31,656 nt of DNA from positions 138,256 through 169,911 of the forward strand of contig NW_014577599.1 in the NCBI RefSeq assembly GCF_000485595.1, written 5' to 3'. Position 1 is the first letter of the stretch, and every line of letters starts with the position of its first letter. Origin of the DNA: Priapulus caudatus (Eukaryota; Priapulida; Priapulimorpha; Priapulimorphida; Priapulidae). The notes below the pieces were generated by a model. It was given only the letters and a program-made list of their open reading frames with translations. It had not been told where the DNA came from and did no database searches. The position numbers and the translations under genes were made by a program. Below, piece after piece: positions 8,163 through 19,800 of the stretch.

Positions 8163-8502
8163 GCAAATCCACTTTAGGCACCTTAGGCTTAGGTATCACG
8201 AAGTGATGCACAGATTTCTGTGTATCATCAACTGATGCACAGACTTTCCGTATATCAAGGAATGATGCAAAAACCCTAACCCTAACCCTAAGTCATAAAG
8301 TACACCAGGTAACCTTACTCCTTAGCCTTAGCCCTTAGGTATCACAAAGTGTGTTAGGGTTATGGTTAGGGTTAGGGCTTTTGCATCAATGATCATTCCT
8401 TGATATACGGAAAGTCTGTGCATCAGTTGATGATACACAGAAATCCACAGAATACACAGAATCACACAGAAATACACAGCTTGTGATACACAGTGGATTT
8501 GC
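8163..8502. repeat. Foldback element with telomere-like repeats
   Basis: The outer ends GCAAATCCACT (8163-8173) and AGTGGATTTGC (8492-8502) are perfect complements. Inner arms 8213-8291 and 8354-8445 are also inverted copies, and their inner edges carry three CCCTAA units (8274-8291) and TTAGGG TTATGG TTAGGG TTAGGG (8354-8377). No TSD is clear. Such short arrays are interstitial, not a chromosome end. Confidence 0.75.
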
Positions 8503-8508
8503 ACCCTC

Positions 8509-8562
8509 ACTACTCATACTGTCATAGTCATACTCATAGTCATAGTCATAGCCATAGTCATT
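8509..8562 (+). repeat. Imperfect CATAGT microsatellite
   Basis: A run of CATACT, CATAGT and CATAGC hexamers follows the telomere-like foldback. Confidence 0.8.
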
Positions 8563-9457
8563 AGGATATATATAGTATTACAGTTTACTTTTAATGCTGT
8601 GCCAAACTAATACCACAATTGATACTACCAAAATACAATCAAACACCCCACTCTGCAATAAACAATGAAAACCATAATGGCCTACAGATTCCCCAAGTGT
8701 TACTTCCACAACCAAACAACCAATCGGACTCACAAACACTTGAACTGTCTCAAGATTCACAATAATAAATGATAGTAAATAAACACAAATGGTATTTACT
8801 ACTCGTCTGCATGTATAGAATTAATGTACTCTATTATCAGTAATAATTCCATGTGAATGCTGTAAACTACAAAAAAAAGGCTCCTAGTCCTACCAAAAAC
8901 ATAGGGCCCAAGGCTATACGAGCTGTCAACATTTGCACTTTTGCATGTGGCACATTGCAAAAATGAATTGGGGACAGCTCTTATATCCTTGAACCAAAGG
9001 CCCCCTTCTTACACCTTTATTATGACACTTCAATCTTTATTTACCCCACTCGGTGTGAATATGAATACAATGTGTGAATATAAATACAAATTGAATTTGT
9101 CATTATTCACCCCTTGTGTAATGTGTTGTACATGCATATCGTACTAGCTTTCTGAAATGACAAAAATCCGAAAAATAATGAATTCCAAGTCCACATTGGG
9201 CCCAAAGGTTTTTGATAAAGGATTCTGGACCTCTAGTAGGATGGCCAAATGTAGATTGTGCCACCAGGGGTCACTTATAACATGTAATTAACTAATTCGT
9301 CTAACCCTGGGCCCCTCCTGGCCCGCCCCATTCATCCTTAAACGACTTGCTTTCTGAAATTCATGAGAATAACCCTGGATTGATATTTATAATGCATAAT
9401 GTGTTCTGCCATTTTTAATTGATTAATATACGTAATGAGGCAAGGTAATTATTAACA
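8563..9457. other. Stretch upstream of CPSF1, nothing recognised
   Basis: AT-rich sequence without a supported gene or bounded repeat. A promoter or non-coding first exon of CPSF1 could lie here or nearer 9836-9906, but no core promoter element could be defended. Confidence 0.45.
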
Positions 9458-9463
9458 AGTATA

Positions 9464-9835
9464 CAGGGGTAGAAATAAGGACAATATGCAAGTTAGCCCG
9501 AAGGGCTAGTAAGGTAAGGTTTGTACTAGCCCTTCTGGTTTTCAACTAGCCCTTAAAAGTATGATGTCGATAGTGGTTGCGCGGGAAAATTGTTGATCTC
9601 ACGAATGCTCCGAGATGCTTTCTGAGGGTATTGTGGACTGAATTTGAATGCTGACAAACCGCAATTAAATTCCCATTAATCATACACTGATATATCCGAA
9701 AACGGGCTGAATTAATACGAAATCTGGTCTGGAATTGTTTACTTGCCAGACGGGCAAGCCAGCCTGGCCTTTAACTAGCCCTTCCAAACAATTACTAGTC
9801 CCGGGCTAGCGGGCTAGCGGCTAATTCGACCCCTG
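9464..9835. mobile_element. MITE-like element just upstream of CPSF1 (372 bp)
   Basis: The ends CAGGGGTAGAAATAA and CTAATTCGACCCCTG are imperfect inverted repeats, flanked by AGTATA at 9458-9463 and 9836-9841. The interior repeats CTAGCCCTT and GGGCTAG several times in both orientations. It ends 71 bp before the acceptor of the first coding exon. The superfamily is uncertain; only 6 bp of TSD are intact. Confidence 0.65.
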
Positions 9836-9906
9836 AGTATAAGGTTCTCTATTGTTATTCTCTGATATGATCCAATGGATAATTCTTACCTGTATTTTGA
9901 TTTCAG

Positions 9907-10078
9907 GTACGTGAATTGGGAGTTCACTGATAACCGGAAACAATGTACGCGATGTACAAGGAGTTGCATCCCCCTACTGGGATAGAACATTCCATTCACT
10001 GTCATTTCTATAACATGGACCAGTATAACCTAGTGGTGGCAGGGGCGAACCAGCTATCTGTGTATCGTTTGATTCTTG
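9907..10078 (+). CDS. CPSF1: CPSF1 exon with the start codon (5' UTR 9907-9942, coding 9943-10078)
   Basis: The ATG at 9943 opens [13 protein letters not shown], which matches the conserved CPSF160 N terminus (human begins MYAVYKQAHPPTG), so the start is well supported. The second in-frame ATG (residue 4) lies inside the conserved block and is not the better choice. A pyrimidine-rich tract ending TGATTTCAG precedes 9907, so the 36 nt before the ATG are probably spliced 5' UTR and a non-coding first exon should lie upstream; that part is inference. The exon ends in phase 1 at the donor GTAGGT. Confidence 0.85.
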
Positions 10079-10778
10079 GTAGGTATAATTGTAAAATTTT
10101 TTGTGTAAACCTGTATTTACTGTTCCAATGTAAATCTGTTGTTTCACAGTACTTAGTGGAAGATGGCTTTTTATGTCGTTATATAATTTATAAGCAATTT
10201 TTTTAGATTGATCTTCATCAGATATGGTTTGATGCTTACTTGTAATGTAACATACTGCCCATGCAACAGCCCATCAACAATAACATCATGAATCTCAGTA
10301 CTAGCTATATTTTTAAACAGTATGCTCACTATTGATTGTCTCATGTCTATTCTAATGTCCAGTTAGTACAAAATTAACTACTCGAGCTAAAAGTAGCTGC
10401 TGGTGCAAATTTCAGCCACTGAGGCAAAGTCCTCATCAGCAGAGAAAACGCTCGCAGAATCGAAGAGGATGAAGCTTGAATGCTTGGCGACGTACCAGCT
10501 GTTTGGCGTTGTGCAGTCTATCCGGAGCGTGAATCTGTCTGGCTCGTGTAGGGATTCACTCATGCTCAGTTTCAAGGATGCAAAGGTGTGCTTTAAAATG
10601 TTTATTGAGGTGTTATTATGTGCTATAACTGCCACAGTATAAAGGGAATTGAGTTTAAATATAATTTCTAGACAGACTGCGTGGAAACCATCAGTATCCA
10701 AAAATGATTATGATGGGCAAGTTATGATTAGTTATGCCTGTGGGTACTTGCTTACATGTGTGTGTATATATATATGTG

Positions 10779-10818
<40 letters not shown>

Positions 10819-13800
10819 TGAGTGCCTCCATATGTACGGGTGTAGATCTTCACCAAGGAATTCTTTCTGACCTCTGTTCATATAATGTATGAAAACTGAT
10901 AATAATAGCTATTTGCATTTTGTCTGTTATTGTTTTCTTTCAGTTATCCATTGTTGAGTATGATCCATCCACCAATGGTTTGAAAACATTATCTCTGCAT
11001 TTCTTTGAAGATGAAGACGTGAAGGTTTGTATAACCTATGTTTTGTACTTTAAATGTTATATTCTTAATTCTGCCTACAGTGATTGTCGTTCTTTTTATA
11101 GTTCGCATCTGAACCTTACTCGAACTAAATTAATCATAAAATGTTTCAATGTTAGGTGGGAAAGAGAAGCATAAGTATACTGTTAAACGTGTATATGTGT
11201 GTCACTCATAGGAAACCCAAAGATTTCCTATAGAGAAAGATGTCCATTCTGTAGACTTGCTTTTGCTGTATAGCTGATGCTCAGGGGAAATGCAAAAATA
11301 TCTCTATATAGACAGATGTACATTCTATAGAGGTCTGAGAAAACATAGTTGACTGTCTAATATACTTGCATACAGGATGCAAAAGTGGCCAATGGCCATT
11401 TCATTTCAATAATTTCAGTAATTGTGATTGTAGGATGGGTTCATCACTAACTACAATCGTCCAAACGTGCGCGTGGATCCAGATGGGAGATGTGCAGTGA
11501 TGCTTATTTATGGAACGAGGCTCGTTGTACTTCCATTCCGGAAGGAGGGAGTTGTAGAAGAGATCGAATCGAACACTGGAGCTGGGTGCGTGTACAGGCT
11601 TTTTTTATCGCACATTATTGTGGTATTTCTGCCCAGTTTTCATGCCTCCAATATTCTACATTGTAAGAGGGTTTTGTCATAGTATAATACTAGTTTATAT
11701 GTGCGTGTGCCGGGTTCTACCCAGGAATTTCATAAAAAATGTCAGGCACTCGAGAAGTTCTGGGGAGTTCATCCCAGATTGTTAATAACCTGTTGTGTGT
11801 CTCTGTATCACATATCTATATAATGTAAGCACAGCTGGAAATGAAGGTACGTCAATTAAGTAACTAAGGTATGTTGGAGGATTTATGTGATGCCGCATGT
11901 TAGCTTCAGCATCTAAGGTGTGTCGGAGCCAACATGCATCATAGACCTGGAGAGAACCCTGCTGTGTTGCAGAGTTCTGAAATATAATGTGTGGAGTATG
12001 ATTCTAAAAGGCTTACATGTGAGGCTGATGTGCAGCATGTTATTACTTACACTTACAGTAAATTGCCGGTCATGTCATCATATATGATAGACATGCATCG
12101 TCTGGATGAGTGCATCACCAACATCATCGACCTTCAATTCTTGCATGGCTACTACGAACCAACGCTCTTCATTCTGTATGAACCCATGCAGACATGGGCA
12201 GGGTAAGATATATGCAGTTCTGTATAGAATGGATGTCTCTAGATTACATATGTAGTAAATATTTAGTATTTATTAAGTGCAATTTTTATTAAAAATCAGG
12301 CAAGATGTTTACTGGAGAGTGTTATTAGGCAATATCACACCAAAAGCAGCGATAAAGTAGATTATAATAGTCTATGTCTTTACCATTATACAAATTATAT
12401 AATTTCATGAATGAAATGTGTTTGATTTCGTGCAAAAATACATTTAAAATAGGTATATCTTATAGTAATAAAACTGTATACCCCCTGAATCGACAGGAAA
12501 TATAATTTTTCCTGCGTGATCGACCCACACAATATGTATTGCACACAAAAAAGACACATTTTTTTTGACATTGTCTTTTGAAGCCAGTGTTACTTTTGTT
12601 TAAAAATCCTTCCTGTGCCTATGTGGTGCATAGGGCAGTGCGTATCTCTGTTTCCTTAACCCGAGGCCACGCAGCTGCTTTCACAGTAAATGCTACAGTA
12701 GGGGGTTAGTCCACTGGTAGCACTGCGAGTTAACTCACCACAGTCTATCTCTATTTGCTCTAATGCTAAGCAGAGAAGCACTGTGTACCATTCTTCGAGT
12801 CTTTGGTATGATCTAGCCGGGAGTCGAACCCCCGACCTTCCACATGCGAGGCGAGCACATGGGGCCAGTGAACTACCAACATATTAGTGTGCATACGTTT
12901 GATGCTGATCTTTGGTGAGGTAATCACGTGTTTATATTGGTGCACTGTTTCAGACGTGTTGCTGCCAGGATAGACTCCTGTAGCATTGTGGCGATATCAC
13001 TAAACATCAGAGAGAAAGTGCATCCCATCATCTGGTCCATCAGCAACCTTCCATTTGACTGTCTGCAGGCTATGACTGTGCCAAAACCAATTGGTATGGC
13101 AGAACAGTCGTGACTTTTGTACTATTTTATAGCCAATGAAAAGAGCATGAGCCAGCTGGTTTCATTTGAAAGATGTTGTCAATACTGCTTTTGTGATCCA
13201 TAGTGACGTGAGTTCAAGTTGCTAATATTGTGAGAATTACATGTTTCGCAGTGGCTAATATCGTGTGGCATATCTGCACGGCCATGTTAGTTGCAATGCG
13301 CTCGTAATTTTTAACATCGTCAACTTCAAGTAGTGATGTTTATTTGGTAACTCGGCAAATTTAGTTAGCTTAACGGGGTTTCAACCTGTGTTTAATCATT
13401 AATTTGCTGCAGGTGGAGCATTGGTGTTTGCTGCCAACTCTCTTCTTTACCTCAACCAAAGCTTTCCCCCACTGGGTGTCTCTCTCAACGGATTCTCAGA
13501 CAACAGTACAGCATTTCCACTGAGTGAGTTGCCTAGGTTGCTTGTACAAATTAGTTCATCTCTAAATGGGATGATCTCTGTGGTACTGTTCTAGCTCCAT
13601 ATCTAATTGTCATATAATTATATTCCTTGTGGCACCCTGAATTAGTATTAATACTGTATGAAGATTGAAAACATTGATAGCTAGTCAAGTAAACAGAGAT
13701 TTCAGACATAGGGTTTGGAATTGTCCCTTGAATTTCACTACTTACCACAGTTGTTTAGCTATGCAAAGATTCAAGCATTGCCATCTTTTCTTGTTTGTAA

Positions 13801-16800
13801 ATTTTTTGAGAGAGCGCTGATGTTGTGTGATTTTGTTTTGCAGAAATACAAGAAGGAGTGAAAATCTCTCTAGACTGTGCACAGGCATCCTTTGCTGCAT
13901 TTGACAGACTAGTCATCTCGTTAAAAGGTGGCGAGCTGTAAGTGGTTGTAATGCGCATAATTAAGTGCACTTTTCTATGAACACTTGAATTCAGTGGACA
14001 TTACTTGACTGGCAATGACCATATGTCAGCAGACAGATCATTATCTAACTTTGTAAGCAACTACAATAGGTTATGTAACTACATTTTTACAGCTATAGAT
14101 TTGCTGGTGATCTATGCTTGTTGATCTGATCTTTTTATATGTCAATGCCAAGTCATTAATATACATGAAGTTGACTGCATGTTTATGATAGAATAGTAAG
14201 GTTTCTGGTAATTCTAGCATACTACCAACATTGCATGAAAATGCACTTATTTGCGATTAAGGCCTTTAAAGCTCCTTGATGTCGCTTTTCATTACATATA
14301 TTATCTGAGTGAGACTATTGTCATTTCATTTTAATGCCTTGAGTTGCAGTTGCTTGTGTAAAATGTTTGGGTGTTGAGACTTGCCAGTGCAATGCAATGC
14401 GTGCATGCTTGTATCACAGCAGCCGTGCATTGCTCTCCGCAGATATGTGCTGACACTTCTTGCCGATGGGATGAGAAGCGTGCGAGGCTTTCACTTTGAC
14501 AAAGCTGCGTCAAGCGTCCTGACGACGTGTGTGAGTTTGTGCGGAGATCACTGCCCAGAAGAACTTTGCGAGCAACATTGCTGCATGTTTATTAGTTGTT
14601 TGTTACGCGAGTGCATCAGTTAATTGTCAGGCCATATGAGAATCTCGAAGTTTGATTACAATTAGAGAGTAAATCTGGTTGAAGGGTTATCATAAGTTGT
14701 GTTTATCAAAATGTGTTTTTGCCCTCTCTTTGTTTCAGATTTGCACGTTAGAGAATGGTTACCTATTCCTCGGCTCCAGAGTTGGAAATTCTCTTCTCTT
14801 GAAGTACACTGAGAAGTTGCCTGATAATTTAGTTGAGCCAAAGCGGTCTGACAGCGATACAAAAAAGCTGGCTGTAAGTTAGCTAAAAGAAATGATTTGT
14901 TGTGGGGTTCTTAATTTATCTTTTGTACTTGTCTCAGTTTTGACTAGTAATAATGAAAAAATCTAAATTTATGTTGGTGTACCGTGGTACTTACATCGTT
15001 ACTATTGCAATGATATACTATTATAGCACAATAGCAGCATGCATGGAATATTTGACACATAAAAGTTCGTGTTTGTGTACTATTTATACTGGAATCTATA
15101 CTATTCTATTTATGTTGAAATCTCCTACTTCCAGCACAAATAATGTTATTGGCCTCATTTTACATCTAATAGGCAAAGGAAACCTAGGCACTACCTACAT
15201 CATGCTACAGTAACAACTTCTCACTCCTGATTCCTACTAGTCAAATAAGTAACAAATTATAGCAACAGAGATCACACTGTTGTTATTTTGATATTAAACC
15301 TTTAAAGCAGACTTTTTCATTTGTAGATAAAATTAGAATTTCATGGCTTATTTTATTTTCAGGAAAACCCATCTAAGAGGAAACGACTTGATACCATGGG
15401 CGATTGGATGGGTAAATTTCTTTTGTTCTATACACTTAGTACGGCTCATAGGGTCTATGTCTCCCAGGGTATACTGCCGGAACGTACCCTGGGTACGGTC
15501 CGGTATACCGGTGGGTACCCTGGTAACTATTTGATATGGTTCGGGTTAGGGAGTAGGCGTAGGCGACTCCCTAGACTCGTTAGTGGAGTAGGCGAGGTAC
15601 GGTCCGGGTTATTAGATAGTACCAGGGTATGTTCCGGCAGTACCCTGGGGGACATAGACCCTATGAGCCTTAGTACGGTGTATAATGTTGGGCTGGTTGG
15701 GGGTTCTATTAATTGTCTGAAACTGCTAAAGCTATCACCCTTCACAGTGTTGTCCTTTAGATGTGTTTAATTAGTATGTTACGTATTCAGTTTATTGTTG
15801 TCTTTTGCATGAACGCAGAACCTGCTACACGGACTGAATTAGCAGGTTGGATTTGTTTTCTTTTGCCATGTAGCATCTGATGTCGCAGAAGTACAAGACC
15901 CAGAGGAGCTGGAGGTGTATGGTGAAGCAGCTATGCAGACGGGTACCCAGCTATCACAGTATTCGTTTGAGGTAAATAGCCTACCTAATTCAGATTTGGG
16001 CCATTCGTATAAACGTATAGTTTGAATTAAGCCTGTTCAGGGATATTTAGGTGGGCGGATGTGTAAAATAGGCTAATTTATTTGCCATCTGTAGCTTGCG
16101 TATTGTACATGCCTTCGGCACTGACATTCAGTGGTTGCATGATACTCTCAGTGTTTTTTCCTTGGGTCATTCTCATTCCTGTTATATGAACAAGTACACC
16201 ATTTATAACAGAACCAACAAATATATACGTTTTGTGATGTTAGACGAGAGTGAGCCCAGCCATAATCATTGGCTTCACACCTTGGTAAATGTACACATAC
16301 TTGAGAGGCAGTAATATGTGTATAAGGAGGATGCTATATATAGCGTACGAATGTGTACGTACACTGGCTGTAGCAAAGCATCGCTTGGGTGTATAACCAG
16401 TAATAGATGAGATGTAAATGCACCGGTTGGTGTAATCCCGACATTCGGGATTCCCCCGCAGAGTTGAGACAAATTGCCAGAAGGGTTCATATGCGATGTG
16501 TGGATAAATAATGCCATGTATACGACTATCCGCTCTGCCCTACTTTGTTGCTAAATTTACACGTAAACATGCTGATGTAATCCGTATTCGTATCGAAGTT
16601 GAAGCAGGTCTGGGCAGGCGGAGATGTGACGTGTTCTTGCGCGCAACAAATAAACAGTAATAAACAGCAGTCCTTAGCTACATATGTGCTCATCTGCGAA
16701 TGGCATGACCTGTAATTGCTGTGTTCATACACCCATGTGGCCTTACCCTTGGCTTTCTTCTGCCACCACTAATTCATACAACAACCGTTTGCATGCCGCA

Positions 16801-19800
16801 TGTGTATTACACCCAACCCCATGATATACACTGCACTAGCAACCTATGAATTTACATGGTACAGACCATATAACATTTAAATTACATGATACAAAACAAG
16901 GTTTTACAAACATGCATGTTTTTGATGCGTTTGCCAAGCAAGAAGTTTTCATGTGCGTGATGAAGTATTTTGGAAGTTGCATACATGTGTACGTAGTTTA
17001 GTGCAAAGGAGAATGATAAAGAAAAGGCAGCTTATTATTAAACAACAAAATTAATTAAGAAACAGTTTGCCTCATTTCCAGTTGCTGGACTTGCCTAACC
17101 TGTGGCGTAAATAATTTTTCAAAACAATTATAAAATAATGGCATTCACTATGATGGATGGACACCAGATCATAATGAAATGCTGCATTTCTATGCATGAT
17201 GACGTCATATTGTCACATGACTTGCATGACGTTGCTATCTTAATAATGGTTTTGGAAAGCTATCATAAAGCACGGAACTGTCCATCAATGGGAGTTACAG
17301 ATGGCAGCGATTAATTTTCTCCTCATGTGCAGGTATGTGACAGCATCCTGAACATCTGTCCATGTGGTTGGGTGAGTATGGGAGAGCCAGCATTTCTCTC
17401 TGAAGAGTTCCAAAATTCACTGGACCCCGACATAGAGCTGGTCACGACATCTGGGCATGGAAAAAACGGAGCTCTGTCTATACTACAGGTGAGTGGCCCA
17501 GGGCCGGACTGGCGATCGGGAGCACCGGGAGTTTTCCCGGTGGCCTGGCCTGCTAAGTGTCATAGCTGCCCCAAAAAAATTATTTAAAAAATAAATAAAT
17601 CTGCGGCCTTCAGGCCATATTATATATATATTTTTTTTAAATCTGCGGCCTGCAGGCTATTTCTATACGGCCTTCAGGCCATATTATTCTAGGTGGGGGC
17701 GGAGTAAGGTGGGGCTGTACCTTAAGCAGTTGTTGGCTCATTAGTTTGTGATTCACATGCACTAAAATTCACCAGAATGCATGGAATGAAGTCTTTGTAA
17801 GAACAATTTTCCTGGTGGGGGAGTCCTGGGACCACCAGACCCCCCGCTTAAAAAGTGGCCTGACTGGGGCTATATTTCACGCTATATTTCGTGGCCTGAA
17901 TGTTTTTCCCAGTCCGGCCCTGGACTCTTGGAGTGGCCTATAGTGTGCTTTGACTGCTTATTGGTACCAGGTCATTACCAATATTTGAGTTGATTTTTAA
18001 CCTACATTACTGTGATGTGAGCTTTCTATGCTCTTTGTGAATTATTATTAACTATCACGAGAATGTTTGGTTGATTTAAGTTTAATTATCTGAGAGCTGA
18101 CAGAAGGGTATTTGAAAACGAATTTTATACCTCATGGACATACTTTGTATTTACATCATAAAATGTTGGGCGACATCTAAGGTGAGTTAGTAGTACCTAT
18201 GAGTTGGTTAGTGTAGCCTTAGTTCAAAACCAATGCTAGCATATCTTATGCACTTAGTTAAGGCAATTAACTTTCAGTATCTGTATATAAGATTTATAGC
18301 AGGGCATAAATGAATGACGAAGTAGTTGCACTTGCACTGTCGTATATAACTAGTGTGTTCACTTCTGTAGAGAACAATCCGGCCCCAGGTTGTGACGACA
18401 TTTGAATTGCCTGGCTGCTATGACATGTGGACTGTGGTTGGACCTCAAACTCCCGAGAAAGACATTGTGCAGGTGATTTTTTTTTAATTTGACCAAGTAA
18501 ATTTAAAGTTACCAGGGCATATCAGATGAGCACAAGCGATGCCGTAGTTGCAAGTTGATGTTTCAACACTGATATGTATCGAATTGTTATTTTTATCGGA
18601 AATGGTGTCTCTAGTATTTTATACACCCATTGCTGTTCACCATATTATGATCATGCTATTATTTGCTAAATATGCTAAATTGTATTTCAGAAGAAGGATG
18701 GTAGTGATGGTGAGGAAGACATAGAAGAAGAGAAACCTACAGTGATACCAAATAGCCATGCATTTCTGATTCTCAGCAGAAGCGATTCTAGTATGGTAAG
18801 TTACTAGGGCTAGTTGATTATTAGTAATTTACATCAGTAGGAAGATACAGTAACAATAGATCAATCAAAGCACATGCCGGATACATATCATGTATCAATT
18901 ACAGATTATCAGTAGATTCTGCTATTTCAACAAGTATTGAGGGAAAACTGACTGTTCTGCAGGTATAAATATGAGTAGAATCTCATACGTATGCAACAAG
19001 TATCGATTCTTGAATTTTGAAAGGAGAAAAACAAGGTTTGATTCAAGGGTTGGTAATTATTCATTTGTTTATGTGGCTCCTGCGGTGTGTAATGTGCATA
19101 TAACACATTTAGTCATGCTACACTGTATTCCCCACACTGCCTAATATTAGCCCATGTTCTGCAATGAATGCATACTTGGCAGTGTTAGAANNNNNNNNNN
19201 ATCGTGGCTTATTCATGTGTTCGTGAGTCGTATGGCATATGGCGTATATCGCTGGCGGAGGTATGCACTCCGTGAGTGCACTCTGTCTAGTTTGTTTGTG
19301 TGGCTCCTGCGGTGTGTAATGTGCATATAACACCTTTAGTCATGCTACACTGTATTCCCCACACTGCCTTATATTAACCCATGTTCTGCAATGAATGCAC
19401 ACTTGGCAGTGTTAGAAGTAAACAGCAACCTGTTAGTAATTGTAACTATAAAGTAATAGTAATACAGTTAAACCTCGATTATCCGAACGAGACCGGCGGG
19501 GAGTATTTTGTTCGGATAACTGATCTGATCGTAGATAAAGGAAGACATACTGAACATAATTAATGTGCGTAAAAAACATGTTTACAGAGTTTTTATTCAC
19601 AGGCAAATTACGTCAGCAACTGTCCCGACTGTTTCCAGGCAACGTTACGTCAAACGCGCGCTGCCTATCTAGCTTTCTACAGCGATAAACAAAGGCAAAG
19701 TGAACAATCAAATGTCTTTTCTTGAATTATGAATAACACGAATGGATTGAAATATTTAATTAAATTATCTCAAAATAAACCTTCATTTCGGTGCAATATT

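Noticed and set aside
8274-8377. Chromosome end or telomere
   Set aside because: The hexamer arrays are very short, face each other within a palindrome and are flanked by ordinary sequence.
10403-10415. ATG at 10403 as an alternative CPSF1 start
   Set aside because: It lies in the intron just before the exon 2 acceptor and would lose the conserved N terminus encoded from 9943.
12805-12878. Functional tRNA gene on the minus strand
   Set aside because: A and B boxes are present, but the acceptor and anticodon stems do not pair convincingly and the sequence continues into a SINE body.
15396-15770. 124-codon plus-strand frame
   Set aside because: It overlaps exon 11 in another frame and then reads through the intron 11 foldback.
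17372-17377. Internal donor GTGAGT in exon 13 as a real splice site
   Set aside because: The downstream residues [10 protein letters not shown] align without a gap to the family, so using it would delete conserved sequence.
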